In this document: in pieces, positions 9,423 through 17,881 of the stretch | Layout of the letters: each line of letters opens with the position of its first letter | How positions within the stretch are numbered: the stretch's first letter is position 1 | Assembly: GCF_024213555.1 (NCBI RefSeq) | Contig: NZ_JANAVO010000004.1 | Location: 124,001 to 188,000, forward strand | Reading direction: 5' to 3' | From: Allokutzneria sp. A3M-2-11 16 | Lineage (GTDB): Bacteria > Actinomycetota > Actinomycetes > Mycobacteriales > Pseudonocardiaceae | Length of the DNA: 64,000 bases | The notes under the pieces: model-generated | What the model was told of the DNA's origin: nothing | The model's database searches: none | What the model saw: only the letters and a program-made list of their open reading frames with translations | Translations under genes and position numbers: made by a program

Positions 9423-9854
9423 ATGAGCGAGAAGTCTAATCAGCACACCGACCTGAACTGGCTGCTCGACGAGCTGGTCAGCCGGACGGTCGGGGTCCAG
9501 CACGCGGTGGTGCTCTCCGCTGACGGGCTGCTCATCGGGCGTTCCAAGGCGCTGTCCAAGGACGACTCCGAGCACCTGTCGGCGATGGCATCGGCCTTCC
9601 AGAGCCTGGCCCGCGGTACCGGCAGGCACTTCGGCGGCGGCGCCGTGCGGCAGACCGTCGTCGAGATGGAGCACGCGTTCCTCTTCGTCACCGCCGCCGG
9701 GCGGGGCGCCTGCCTCGCGGTGCTCGCCGAGGAGAACGCCGACGCCGGCATGATCGCCTACGAGATGAACCTGCTCGTGAAGCAGGTCGGTGTGTACCTG
9801 AGTTCAGCTCCCCGGTCAGAGCAGGCTGCGGCCAACGGCGCGTCGAGGGCGTGA
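9423..9854 (+). CDS. cvnB: Conservon roadblock/LC7-domain protein CvnB-like
   Basis: 143 residues with the roadblock/LC7 fold: LNWLLDELVSRTVGVQHAVVLSADG opens the domain (written here as one run of key residues LNWLLDELV and HAVVLSADG), and the C-terminal helix ends in LLVKQVGVYLS. These proteins act with the neighbouring Ras-like GTPase, probably as a regulator. Two starts are possible: ATG 9387, overlapping the cvnA stop, and ATG 9423 preceded by GGAGAAGG. The second is chosen because it gives the usual family N-terminus. Confidence 0.87.
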   Translation: MSEKSNQHTDLNWLLDELVSRTVGVQHAVVLSADGLLIGRSKALSKDDSEHLSAMASAFQSLARGTGRHFGGGAVRQTVVEMEHAFLFVTAAGRGACLAVLAEENADAGMIAYEMNLLVKQVGVYLSSAPRSEQAAANGASRA

Positions 9855-9858
9855 TGTG

Positions 9859-10230
9859 ATGTCCGAACCAGATGACCGATGGTTCGACGAGGCAGCAGGT
9901 CCCCTGGTCCGCCCGTACGCCATGACCAGGGGCAGAACTCGCCCCGGGAACACCGATCTCGACCTGGCGACCCAGGTCGTGACGGTGTGGACCGAGAACG
10001 ACTCGGGCTCGCTGAGTCCGGAGCACCAAGCCGTCATCGAGCTGTGCCGCACCCCGTTATCGGTCGCGGAGGTCGCCGCGTACGTCGATGTCCCGCTGGT
10101 CGTGGTGAAGGTCCTGCTCAGTGACCTGATCGAACGCGGGGACGTGGTGGCGAGAGCGCCGCGGATGGCGAACAACCTGCCGGACCGGAATCTACTTCAG
10201 GCGGTGCTTGATGGTGTCCGTAGAATCTGA
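9859..10230 (+). CDS. cvnC: Conservon DUF742 protein CvnC-like
   Basis: 123 residues, DUF742 family. The N-terminus contains the typical LVRPYAMTRGRT segment, and the second half looks like a winged helix (PLSVAEVAAYVDVPLVVVKVLLSDL, key words SVAEVAAY and VKVLLSDLIE). ATG 9859 (or the GTG just before it) begins four bases after the cvnB stop. The 3' end overlaps cvnD. Members of this family interact with the other conservon products; a DNA-binding role is suggested by fold only. Confidence 0.87.
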   Translation: MSEPDDRWFDEAAGPLVRPYAMTRGRTRPGNTDLDLATQVVTVWTENDSGSLSPEHQAVIELCRTPLSVAEVAAYVDVPLVVVKVLLSDLIERGDVVARAPRMANNLPDRNLLQAVLDGVRRI

Positions 10231-10816
10231 GGCCCAGGGAGCCGCGATGGTCATCCCCACCTCGGTCAAGGTCCTCGTCGCGGGCGGTTTCGGCGCCGGC
10301 AAGACGACGATGGTCGGCTCGGTGAGCGAGATACCCCCGCTGAGCACCGAGGAGCTGCTCACCGAGGCGAGCACCGACGTCGACGACCTGGTCGGGGTCG
10401 AGGAGAAGACGACCACCACGGTGGCGCTGGACTTCGGCCGCATCACGATCAACGCGGAAATCGTGTTGTACCTTTTCGGCACCCCCGGCCAGAATCGTTT
10501 CTGGTTCATGTGGGACGAGCTGGCGAATGGTGCCATCGGGGCGATCGTGCTCGTCGACACGCGTCGGCTGGACAGCAGCTTCCCGTCGGTCGACTTCTTC
10601 GAGCGGCGGAAGATCCCGTTCATTATCGCGGTGAACTGTTTTGACGACGCGTATCGATACCAGGTCGACGAGGTGCGCAGCGCATTAGCTCTGAGCGAGG
10701 ATATTCCGGTGCTCATGTGCGATGCACGGGAACGCGAATCCAGCAAGCAGGCGTTGGTCAGCTTGGTGGAGCACGCAATGAGCCGAGCGCCCATGTCGGT
10801 GGACGAAGTAGTCTAA
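10211..10816 (+). CDS. cvnD: Conservon Ras-like GTPase CvnD-like
   Basis: 201 residues. P-loop GGFGAGKTT near the N-terminus, switch/G3 region LFGTPGQNRFWFMW with Gln-Asn after the Gly, and a G4 variant AVNCFDD (N-C-F-D) match the conservon subfamily of small GTPases. It is predicted to cycle between GDP and GTP under control of the CvnB/CvnA complex at the membrane. The start lies 20 bases inside cvnC; ATG 10211 is used, with TTG 10208 and GTG 10214 as neighbours. No cytochrome P450 (cvnE) follows, unlike some conservons. A long perfect hairpin closes the unit. Confidence 0.89.
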   Translation: MVSVESEAQGAAMVIPTSVKVLVAGGFGAGKTTMVGSVSEIPPLSTEELLTEASTDVDDLVGVEEKTTTTVALDFGRITINAEIVLYLFGTPGQNRFWFMWDELANGAIGAIVLVDTRRLDSSFPSVDFFERRKIPFIIAVNCFDDAYRYQVDEVRSALALSEDIPVLMCDARERESSKQALVSLVEHAMSRAPMSVDEVV

Positions 10817-10864
10817 TACCAGAGTAGTACCGCGTGTTCGAGCGCGGGTTCGGATCGCGACTGA

Positions 10865-10923
10865 GCTCAGGGCGACGACCACACCGGGTGACGATGTCCA
10901 CCGGTCGGACCGTCGCCCTGAGC
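10865..10923 (+). terminator. Candidate terminator of the conservon operon
   Basis: Perfect 13-bp inverted repeat GCTCAGGGCGACG / CGTCGCCCTGAGC separated by 33 bases, beginning 49 bases after the cvnD stop. The CCCTGTTT that follows is only a weak U-tract. The size of the stem and its position at the operon end favour transcription termination or mRNA 3'-end protection. Confidence 0.55.
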
Positions 10924-11049
10924 CCTGTTTGCCGCAGGACGGTAGCCCAGTTGCTTGCAGAGTGATCCCACGCGGAGTAGCGCCGCCATCCGGTCGACTA
11001 ACTCGAATAGCGTACTACTCCCGCTTCGCCAGGACGCTTCACCCGCACG

Positions 11050-11074
11050 GCGGTACACTGTGTAACATTACCGC
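11050..11074. promoter_or_regulatory. Nested inverted repeats upstream of the prenyltransferase gene
   Basis: Outer arms GCGGTA/TACCGC enclose a perfect 11-base dyad TACAC-T-GTGTA (11054-11064). The block lies about 110 bases before the prenyltransferase start in the 356-base spacer after the conservon. This is the size and symmetry of an operator for a dimeric repressor such as a TetR-type protein, but no regulator gene is adjacent. Confidence 0.35.
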
Positions 11075-11181
11075 TCCTCACTCAATCACCAAGTAAGCGG
11101 TAGAAGCAAGATCATTTCTCCCTGTAGATTGACTGGCTGTGCGGGCGGCATGCTGGACAAATATCGGGGCAGGTGAGGGAC

Positions 11182-12273
11182 ATGAGCTCTGTTTCTTTGC
11201 GCGATTATGCTGCAGTCCGACTGAATGAGCTGTGTCGGGCAGTGGATTTCCCAGGGCCGCGCGACGAAGCGACGAGACTCTTTCAGGAAATTCTGGGCCC
11301 CGGCGGATACAACTCGATCTCCGATGATCCGCGGTGGGGATCGGACGTCTCCGACGACCGGACGCCGTTCGAGTTCTCCGTGGCATTCGACTCCGATGGC
11401 ACCCCGACGATCCGGATCCTCATCGAGCCGACGGCGGAGCACCCCAGCAACCTCGCCAACATGGAAGTCTCGAAACGAATATTGCAGGCACTCTCGAACC
11501 GACTGGACTTCTCCCTGGACCAGTTCACGGCCATTCAGGACCTCTTTCTTCCGGAGGACCCGCAGGGCAAATTCGCGATGTGGTACTCCCTGGTGTTACG
11601 GCCGAACACGCCGCCCTCTTTCAAGCTGTACTTCAATCCCGAGGTGCGCGGGCACTGCAACGCTCCGGCGCTGGTGCGCGAGGGCTTCCAGCGCCTGGGC
11701 TTCCCCGCCGCCTACGAGACGGTCCTGCGCCACGCCGGCAGGCGAGGGCACCACCTGGACAGCTACTCCTTCTTCACCCTCGACCTCCGGCAGCACGTGC
11801 GGCCCCGGGTCAAGGTCTACGTCTCGCACCACATGGCCGAGGAGCCCACGGTGCGCCGCGCCGCGGAGGCCGTGCCCAACGCGGACCCCGACCAGGTGGT
11901 GGAGTTCTGCCGGGTCTCCGGCGGTGGCACAGGGCTGTTCGCGCACCGGCCGCTGATCTCCAGCTACTCCTTCGTCGAGGGCGACACCGACCGGCCCAGC
12001 GTCTACACGCTGTACGTGCCGATACGGGACTACGTCAACAACGACGAGGAGGCCAGGAACCGGGCCGCCGAGCTGATGACGCGGATGGACCTGGACCCCG
12101 CGCTGCTGGACCGGGCGCTGGAGGCGGTCGCGCGGCGGCCGCTGACCGAGGGGGTCGGGATGATCCCGCACCTGTCGCTGCGCCTGGGCTGGCCCAAGCC
12201 GGGGTTCACCGTCTACCTCTCCACCGAGGCCTTCGCGGTCTGCCCGCCCCGGCGATCAGCCCTGGTCTCCTGA
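11182..12273 (+). CDS. DMATS-type aromatic (indole/tryptophan) prenyltransferase
   Basis: Predicted 363-residue cytosolic ABBA-fold enzyme of the tryptophan dimethylallyltransferase family (PF11991 type). Family-like segments include FEFSVAFDSDG, VRPRVKVYVSH, SSYSFVEGD and LRLGWPKPGFTVYLS. Such enzymes attach a dimethylallyl (or longer prenyl) group from its diphosphate to an indole ring without needing a DDxxD motif. ATG 11182 is used; a GTG three codons earlier is in frame. A tryptophanase-like gene follows on the same strand 61 bases later. In Streptomyces, DMATS/tryptophanase pairs make prenylated indole derivatives, so an indole product is likely; regiochemistry cannot be read from the sequence. 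Confidence 0.82.
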   Translation: MSSVSLRDYAAVRLNELCRAVDFPGPRDEATRLFQEILGPGGYNSISDDPRWGSDVSDDRTPFEFSVAFDSDGTPTIRILIEPTAEHPSNLANMEVSKRILQALSNRLDFSLDQFTAIQDLFLPEDPQGKFAMWYSLVLRPNTPPSFKLYFNPEVRGHCNAPALVREGFQRLGFPAAYETVLRHAGRRGHHLDSYSFFTLDLRQHVRPRVKVYVSHHMAEEPTVRRAAEAVPNADPDQVVEFCRVSGGGTGLFAHRPLISSYSFVEGDTDRPSVYTLYVPIRDYVNNDEEARNRAAELMTRMDLDPALLDRALEAVARRPLTEGVGMIPHLSLRLGWPKPGFTVYLSTEAFAVCPPRRSALVS

Positions 12274-12334
12274 CCGCTGTCCCCGTCCGCCCGCCAGCCA
12301 GCACCGCCAGCAACCACGAAGGGGCAGCGCACCC

Positions 12335-13711
12335 ATGCCGATCATGGAGCCGTACCGGATCAAGGTCGTGGAGCCGATTCCGATCACCACCCCGGAACAG
12401 CGGCGCCGGGCCATGGAACGGGCCGGCTACAACCAGTTCAACCTGAGCGCTGACGAGGTCACCATCGACCTCCTCACCGACTCCGGGACGAACGCGGTCT
12501 CGGCGGCGCAGCTGGCGGCGGGCATCGACGGGGACGAGACCTACGCGGGTTCCCGGTCCTGGCACCGGTTCCGGCAGGCGGTCGGCGACCTGATGAACTA
12601 CGAGCACATCCTCCCGGCGCACCAGGGCAGGGCGGCCGAGCGCATCCTGTTCACCGCCCTGCTCAAGCCGGGCCAGATGTCGGTCAGCAACACCCACTTC
12701 GACACCACCAGGGCCAACGTCGCGCTGCTGGGCTGCGAGCCGAGGGACCTGCCGTGCCGGGAGGCCGCGGACCTGGACAGCCCGGCCCCGTTCAAGGGCA
12801 ACATCGACCTGGACGCGCTGCGGGAGGTGCTGTCCGGGCCGGAGCGCGAACGGGTCGGCCTGGTGCTGATGACGGTGACCAACAACGGCGGCGGCGGGCA
12901 GCCGGTGTCCATGGCGAACCTGATCGCCACGCGTGAGCTGTGCAGGCAGTTCGGGGTGCCGCTGTTCCTCGACGCGGCCCGGTTCGCGGAGAACGCGTGG
13001 CTGGTGACGCAGCGGGAGGAGGGCTACCGGGACCACACCCCCCGCCAGGTCGCGCAGGCCATGTTCGCGCTGGCCGACGGGTGCGTCGCGAGTCTGAAGA
13101 AGGACGGGATCGCGCACATCGGCGCGGTGCTGGCGTTCAACGACGACCGGCTCGCCGACATCTGCCAGCTGCACGTGATCGCCTCGGAGGGCTTCCTCAC
13201 CTACGGCGGGATGACCGGGCGGGACCTGGACATGCTGGCGCAGGGACTGGCCGAGGTCACCGATCCGCTGTACCTGCGGGCCAGGGCGTCGATGACCGAG
13301 TACCTGGCGGAGGTGGTGGACGCGGCGGGCGTCACGATCGTGCGTCCACCCGGTATCCACGCCCTCTACCTCAACGCGGGCAGGCTGCTGCCGCACCTGC
13401 GGCCCGACCAGTTCCCCGGGCACGGGCTGGCCTGCGAGCTCTACCTACAGGGCGGGATCCGGTGCGCCGAGCTGGGTTCGCTCTACCTCGCCGAGATCGA
13501 CGACGACGGCACCGTGCGCAACAGCCCGCCCCACGAGCTGGTGCGGCTGGCGGTGCCGAGGCGGGTCTACACGCAGACCCACCTGGAGTACGTCGGCGAG
13601 GTGCTCGCGAAGATCGCGAAGCACCCGGAGCGGGTTCCCGGCTACCGCCTCACCAAGAACCCGCAGGTGCTCCGTCCCTTCCACTGCCGACTTGAGCCGA
13701 TCACGAGCTGA
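12335..13711 (+). CDS. tnaA: Tryptophanase / tyrosine phenol-lyase family beta-eliminating lyase
   Basis: 458 residues, fold type I PLP enzyme that would cleave tryptophan to indole, pyruvate and ammonia. The substrate/cofactor region SNTHFDTTRANVALLGC corresponds to the family NxxFxTTRAHxE block, LFLDAARFAENA is the PLP-contacting Asp/Arg segment, and the Schiff-base lysine lies in ASLKKDG (K255/K256). RBS AAGGGG precedes ATG 12335. The adjacent indole prenyltransferase makes supply of free indole, or removal of a prenylated tryptophan side chain, its probable job. Tyrosine phenol-lyase activity cannot be excluded. Confidence 0.87.
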   Translation: MPIMEPYRIKVVEPIPITTPEQRRRAMERAGYNQFNLSADEVTIDLLTDSGTNAVSAAQLAAGIDGDETYAGSRSWHRFRQAVGDLMNYEHILPAHQGRAAERILFTALLKPGQMSVSNTHFDTTRANVALLGCEPRDLPCREAADLDSPAPFKGNIDLDALREVLSGPERERVGLVLMTVTNNGGGGQPVSMANLIATRELCRQFGVPLFLDAARFAENAWLVTQREEGYRDHTPRQVAQAMFALADGCVASLKKDGIAHIGAVLAFNDDRLADICQLHVIASEGFLTYGGMTGRDLDMLAQGLAEVTDPLYLRARASMTEYLAEVVDAAGVTIVRPPGIHALYLNAGRLLPHLRPDQFPGHGLACELYLQGGIRCAELGSLYLAEIDDDGTVRNSPPHELVRLAVPRRVYTQTHLEYVGEVLAKIAKHPERVPGYRLTKNPQVLRPFHCRLEPITS

Positions 13712-13732
13712 ACCCGTTTGCTCACAAGGGTT

Positions 13733-14569
13733 TCACGCGCGCTTGGTCGCGGCGAACAGGCCGACGGTGAACACGCCGGCGTCCCGTGCCGCGTCCAGCG
13801 CCACCTTGCCCTTGCGGAAGAACTCACCCTCGGGACCCTCGTAGTTGGTCCACTGTGGACGCTCCCCGTCCGGGGTGCTGCCCCAGCACTTGACGCCCTC
13901 GAACAGGTCCCGCGCCAGCGTCACGTCGAACCCGGCCTCGGTCATCATCTCGCGGTACTTGTCGACGGTGCCGTGCCAGGCGATCCGGTAGTACTCGTTC
14001 ACGCCGCTGATCGCGCCGAGGATCTGCTCCTCGGTCTGGTACTCGCCGAACGGCCGCTGCAGCCAGTCCAGGCCGACGATGCGCCCGCCCGGCTTGAGGA
14101 TCCGGTACGCCGCCCGGAAGAACGCCGCCTTGTCCGGCAGGTGGCAGACCGACTCGTAGAAGATCACCGCGTCGAGGCAGGCGTCCGGGAAGGCGACCAG
14201 CGTCTTGTAGTCCTCGTCGCCGATGGTGAAGAAATTGACCTTGTCGGACATGCCGGTCTTCTCGGCGAGCGCGCGGGCGCGGGCGCTGAGCCCCTCGTTG
14301 TTGCACAGCCCGACGAAGTTGCAGGAGGCCACCTTGGCCATGTAGACGGTCTCGCCGCCGACCCCGGAACCGAAGTCGAGCGCGTAGTCCCCCGGCTTGA
14401 GGCCCGCGAGCGCGACGACCTGCTCCTCCAGCTCCTGGGCCGCGGCCAGGCCCGTCAGGCCCCGCGCCTCGGCGGCCGGATCCGCGTGGTGCCAGGTGTG
14501 TCCCATGATCGATTCGTAGCAGTGGACGGCGTTATCATAGAACTCGCGAACCAGCTGTTCGTGACTCAT
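13733..14569 (-). CDS. SAM-dependent class I methyltransferase (sterol/prenyl C-methyltransferase-like)
   Basis: 278 residues. The SAM-binding motif I is ALDFGSGVGGETVY; the acidic loop after beta-2 reads NFVGLCNNEG and post-motif I contains FYESVCHLPDK and LKPGGRIVGLDW. The N-terminal FYDNAVHCYESIMGHTWHH resembles enzymes that methylate olefinic prenyl chains or sterol side chains. The gene is convergent with the tryptophanase gene (21 bases apart), so it may tailor the same prenyl-indole. That link is inference; it could equally methylate an unrelated small molecule. It carries one copy of the palindrome GTCCACTGTGGAC. Confidence 0.7.
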   Translation of the reverse strand: MSHEQLVREFYDNAVHCYESIMGHTWHHADPAAEARGLTGLAAAQELEEQVVALAGLKPGDYALDFGSGVGGETVYMAKVASCNFVGLCNNEGLSARARALAEKTGMSDKVNFFTIGDEDYKTLVAFPDACLDAVIFYESVCHLPDKAAFFRAAYRILKPGGRIVGLDWLQRPFGEYQTEEQILGAISGVNEYYRIAWHGTVDKYREMMTEAGFDVTLARDLFEGVKCWGSTPDGERPQWTNYEGPEGEFFRKGKVALDAARDAGVFTVGLFAATKRA

Positions 14570-14751
14570 TTCGTCTCCTGTCGAACGGGTGGCGGCGGCG
14601 CCGGATCATGATGTCGGTCCGGCTGTCGCGGAGGCAATCACGGTGCGGCGCGGGGAAGACCGCGGCGGGCCAACGGCCCTGGCAGCACCGTAGCCACGGT
14701 GATGTCTCATGTACCCGATAGGGTGATCCGTCGCGCTACCAAGGAGGCGGC

Positions 14752-15570
14752 ATGCCGAGCAAGTCCACCCTGCCTGTCGGCCAGCCCTGCTGGGCGGAAC
14801 TGCCGACGGCGGATTCCGCGGCGACGCAGGAGTTCTACCGCGCCGTGCTCGGCTGGGACTACGAGGTCCGGCGCGACGACCACGGCGCGGACTACACGGT
14901 GGCGACCCTGTTCGGGGAGCCGGTCGCCGGGCTGCGCCCGCACGACGGGCCGGTGCGCGACTGGACGCTCTACCTCGCCGTAGCCGACCTCGCCCGGGGC
15001 GCGCACCAGGTGCGGCGCTTCGGCGGTTCGGTGCTGGAGCAGCCGCAGGTGATCCCGGGACTGGGCGCGAAGGTGCTCGTCGACGATCCGAGCGGGGCCA
15101 CGGTCGGGCTGTGCCAGCCGGCGCGGGACTGGAACTTCACCGTGGGGCTGCCGGGTTCGCTGGTGTGGGCCGAGCTGATCACGCCGCGGCCGACGCTGGC
15201 GGACCGGTTCTTCGGCGCGGTGTTCGGCTACGAGCAGCGGCAGGTCGCCGACGGGGTCCGGGTGGACCACGTGGTCTGGTACGTCGAGGGCGAGTCGGTG
15301 CTCGCCAGGGTCCGGATGAACCTGGACAGCGCGGAACCCGTGCCGCCCAGGTGGATCGCGCACTTCGCGATCGACCCGGACGTCGGGTTCGACGAGACCC
15401 TGGACCGCGCGCGGGCCGCGGGGGCGCGGCTGCGGTTCAAACCCTACGGCTCCACCATCGGCAAGGTCGTCGTGCTCGCCGATCCGCTCGGCACCAGGTT
15501 CGCGTTGATCGACCCGGGCCAGGCCGTCGACGAGTACGACTCACCGGCCGAAGATCCCTACGACGACTAG
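14752..15570 (+). CDS. VOC (glyoxalase/bleomycin-resistance) family protein with two domains
   Basis: 272 residues built from two vicinal-oxygen-chelate repeats (about 8-125 and 137-260). Each begins with a CWAEL or VWAEL strand and carries an AxxFYxxxLGW-like helix (ATQEFYRAVLGWDYE, ADRFFGAVFGYE), and each closes near a DPxGxxxGL segment. Similar two-domain actinobacterial proteins bind hydrophobic ligands or act as hydroxylases or lyases. RBS AAGGAGG sits just before ATG 14752. No substrate can be assigned. Confidence 0.8.
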   Translation: MPSKSTLPVGQPCWAELPTADSAATQEFYRAVLGWDYEVRRDDHGADYTVATLFGEPVAGLRPHDGPVRDWTLYLAVADLARGAHQVRRFGGSVLEQPQVIPGLGAKVLVDDPSGATVGLCQPARDWNFTVGLPGSLVWAELITPRPTLADRFFGAVFGYEQRQVADGVRVDHVVWYVEGESVLARVRMNLDSAEPVPPRWIAHFAIDPDVGFDETLDRARAAGARLRFKPYGSTIGKVVVLADPLGTRFALIDPGQAVDEYDSPAEDPYDD

Positions 15571-15666
15571 GCCATGTCCTGCGAACCCCGCCCGCACTCC
15601 GCACACCACGTAAACTGTGCCCATGCCCCGCACCCGCCCGCTCACCCCCTCCTCGGCGGGCGCCGT

Positions 15667-15740
15667 CTAGAGAACCCCGTTTCGTACTCATAACGGGAAA
15701 AAGAGCGCTCCAAAAACCCGTTTTGAGTACGAAACGGGAG
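15667..15740. repeat. 74-nt dispersed hairpin element, family A, copy 1
   Basis: Begins CTAGAGAAC, then two 22-base arms CCCGTTTCGTACTCATAACG..G (15676-15697) and its near-perfect complement (15717-15738) around a 19-base loop AAAAAGAGCGCTCC... It differs from copy 2 at 40839-40912 in only 3 of 74 positions. The element lies downstream of the VOC gene, in the 279-base spacer before the NIPSNAP gene. No transposase is near. Confidence 0.8.
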
Positions 15741-15849
15741 TTTGGGCTGCGGTGGTGATGTTGCGTGTGGAGGGCTTTGGCCGCGATGTGGGTCCACAGC
15801 GGGACAGCGGGGGCCGTGATTGTCAGGGCGGCGGCATAGGTTCGGCGCC

Positions 15850-16455
15850 ATGACGGATCAGGTGGTCGAACTCCGGCAGTACACGTTGCGGCCCGGGACC
15901 AGGGACGCGCTCATCGAGCTGTTCGACCGGGAGTTCCTGGAGACCCAGGACGCCACGGGCATGCGCGTCATCGGGCAGTTCCGGGACGAGGCGGACCCGG
16001 ACCGGTTCGTCTGGCTGAGGTCGTTCCCGGACATGGCCAAGCGCGAACGCGCGTTGAGCGCCTTCTACGGCGGGCCGGTGTGGGCCCAGCACCGCGACGC
16101 CGCGAGGGCGACGATGGTGGACACGGACAACGCACTGCTGTTGCGGCCGGTCGGCGAGGGATTTCCCTTATCTGACAGGCCAGTTCCCGGCTCGACAGCG
16201 CCGCCGGAGAGCAGGTTCCTCGTCACCATCCACTACGGCGAGGAGCCCTTCAGGGACTCCTACGCCGACGAGCTGGGTTACCGGCCCATCGCGTGCTTCC
16301 GCTCCGAGTACGCGGCGAACACCTTCCCCGCGCTGCCCGTGCGCGAGGGCGAGCACGTGTTCGTGACCGTCGAGCGGTTCGCCGGGGTTCTCCGTGGTGG
16401 CGAAGGAAAGGAGGAGCTGGTGCTGCGGCCGACCTCACGGTCCGGCCTGCGCTAG
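15850..16455 (+). CDS. NIPSNAP-family protein
   Basis: 201 residues with a dimeric alpha/beta-barrel NIPSNAP domain in the first 110 residues: VELRQYTLRPGTRDALIELF, RVIGQFRDEADPDRFVWLR (key residues GQF and WLRSF) and a conserved FYGGPVW. Related proteins bind small molecules or work as monooxygenase-like barrels; several occur in oxidation clusters. The ATG is at 15850. The 3' end overlaps the stop of the convergent VKOR gene by four bases. Function unknown. Confidence 0.75.
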   Translation: MTDQVVELRQYTLRPGTRDALIELFDREFLETQDATGMRVIGQFRDEADPDRFVWLRSFPDMAKRERALSAFYGGPVWAQHRDAARATMVDTDNALLLRPVGEGFPLSDRPVPGSTAPPESRFLVTIHYGEEPFRDSYADELGYRPIACFRSEYAANTFPALPVREGEHVFVTVERFAGVLRGGEGKEELVLRPTSRSGLR

Positions 16456-17120
16456 AAGAACGACATCCAGTGGGCCCAGAACGCCTGGCCGACGAGCAGC
16501 ACGATCATCAGCAGCCAGGTGGTCACCACGGTGCTGTGGAAGCGCACGAGCAGCGGCGTGCGCAGCCCGAGGTAGCCGCGGTCCAGGTTGTGCACGGTGG
16601 TGTACCAGAAGACCGGGATGGTCACCGCCCACACGACCATGCAGTACGGGCACAGCGCACGGATGTCGTACAGGCTCTGGATGATCAGCCAGTGCACGAA
16701 GAGGACGCCGAGGGTCGCGCCCACCTGGAGGCCCAGCCACACCCAGCGCGGTAGCCGTGCGCCCGCGAGCAGCACGACGCCGAGGGTGGTCACCACCGGG
16801 AACGCGATCACGCCCAGCACCGGGTTGGGGAAGCCGAACAGCTCCGCCTGCGGCGAGCGCATGACCGAGCCGCAGCTGAGCACCGCGTCCACCGTGCACG
16901 ACGGAATGTGGAAGGGGTTGGCCAGCAGGAGGAACTTCTCGACGACCAACGCGAACGAAGCGGCGGTGCCCAGCACGCCGCCGACCGTCAGCACCCACGC
17001 GATGAGGCGGGTCGACAGCACCGGGCCGTCGTCTTCGGCTGTGTAGTCCGTGTCGATGTCGGCGTCGTCGTCACTGGACCTGGCGTGGGCTTTGTCGTGA
17101 GCCCCGGGCCGGGCGCTCAT
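16452..17120 (-). CDS. Vitamin K epoxide reductase (VKOR) family membrane protein
   Basis: 222 residues. A hydrophilic acidic N-terminus (DDDADIDTDY) precedes five hydrophobic segments. The VKOR cysteines are visible: the loop pair flanks DAVLSCGSV with an earlier Cys in IPSCTVDA, and the active CxxC is ALCPYCMVVW. Bacterial VKOR re-oxidises DsbA-like proteins using quinone. It overlaps the upstream dsbA-like gene by four bases (ATGA), which supports a VKOR-DsbA disulfide-forming pair on the outer membrane face. Confidence 0.9.
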   Translation of the reverse strand: MSARPGAHDKAHARSSDDDADIDTDYTAEDDGPVLSTRLIAWVLTVGGVLGTAASFALVVEKFLLLANPFHIPSCTVDAVLSCGSVMRSPQAELFGFPNPVLGVIAFPVVTTLGVVLLAGARLPRWVWLGLQVGATLGVLFVHWLIIQSLYDIRALCPYCMVVWAVTIPVFWYTTVHNLDRGYLGLRTPLLVRFHSTVVTTWLLMIVLLVGQAFWAHWMSFF

Positions 17121-17794
17121 CGGCCCGCCAGCGCGGTGTCGATGGCGGCGCGGAGGTCCTGCACCGAGCGCGGGGTGATCTTGGCTCCGTTGATGTAGAA
17201 GCTCGGTGTGCCCTCGACGCCCGCCGTGGCGCCGTCGGCCTGGTCCTTGGCGATGCGAGCGGCGGTGGCGGGGTCGACGACGGCGGCCTTGAACTTGGCA
17301 ACGTCCAGGCCCAGTTCGGCGGCGTAGCCCTCGAAGACGCCCGCGCGGGACTCGGTGGTGTGCCCCCAGCTCTCCTGGTTCTCGAACAGCTTGAGGTACA
17401 TCTGCTCGAACTTGCCCTGCTGCGCGGCGGCCTCCGCGGCGCGCGCGGCGTTGTGGGAGTTGGGGTGGCTGTCGATCGGGAAGTAGCGCACCACGTAGGT
17501 GAGCTTCCCGGCGTACTCCTTGCGGAGCTGCTCGACGGCGGGGAAGGCGGCGGCGCACGCCTCGCACTCGAAGTCCAGGAACTCCACCATCGTGGCCTTG
17601 CCGTCGGCGGCGGAGGAGATCTTGTGGCTGTCGGGGCGGACGAGCACGTCCATCGGCACCCTCGGCACCTCGGAGGTGGTCGGCGCGCCGCCGCTCACCT
17701 GGGGCGACCCGCCGCGGGGGATCAGCACGAAGGCGGCGACAGCGATCACCACCGCCGCGACTACGCCGAGGGTGATCTTGGCGTTCTTCGTCAT
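17117..17794 (-). CDS. DsbA-like thiol:disulfide oxidoreductase, membrane-anchored
   Basis: 225 residues. One N-terminal transmembrane helix (KITLGVVAAVVIAVAAFVLI, residues 5-24) tethers a thioredoxin-fold domain. The active site is FECEACAAAF (C-E-A-C) and the cis-Pro loop is GVEGTPSFYIN. It would oxidise cysteines of secreted proteins and be recycled by the coupled VKOR. The ATG at 17794 has GGAG eight bases upstream. It reads away from the alpha/beta hydrolase gene across a 149-base region holding a palindromic operator. Confidence 0.9.
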   Translation of the reverse strand: MTKNAKITLGVVAAVVIAVAAFVLIPRGGSPQVSGGAPTTSEVPRVPMDVLVRPDSHKISSAADGKATMVEFLDFECEACAAAFPAVEQLRKEYAGKLTYVVRYFPIDSHPNSHNAARAAEAAAQQGKFEQMYLKLFENQESWGHTTESRAGVFEGYAAELGLDVAKFKAAVVDPATAARIAKDQADGATAGVEGTPSFYINGAKITPRSVQDLRAAIDTALAGR

Positions 17795-17881
17795 CGTGCC
17801 GACTCCTGTACGTGGGCTGTCCGCGCCCTGTCTACCTGGGCACCTGTCAAGGCGAGGTGATGTCGCGTCCCACCCTGTCAC

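Noticed and set aside
11334-12446. 370-residue frame overlapping the prenyltransferase gene
   Set aside because: Gly/Arg/Ala-rich shadow in another frame of the well-supported DMATS gene; third-position bias belongs to the DMATS frame.
15667-15740. Hairpin elements taken as insertion sequences or CRISPR repeats
   Set aside because: No transposase, only two copies per family 18-25 kb apart, no regular spacers.
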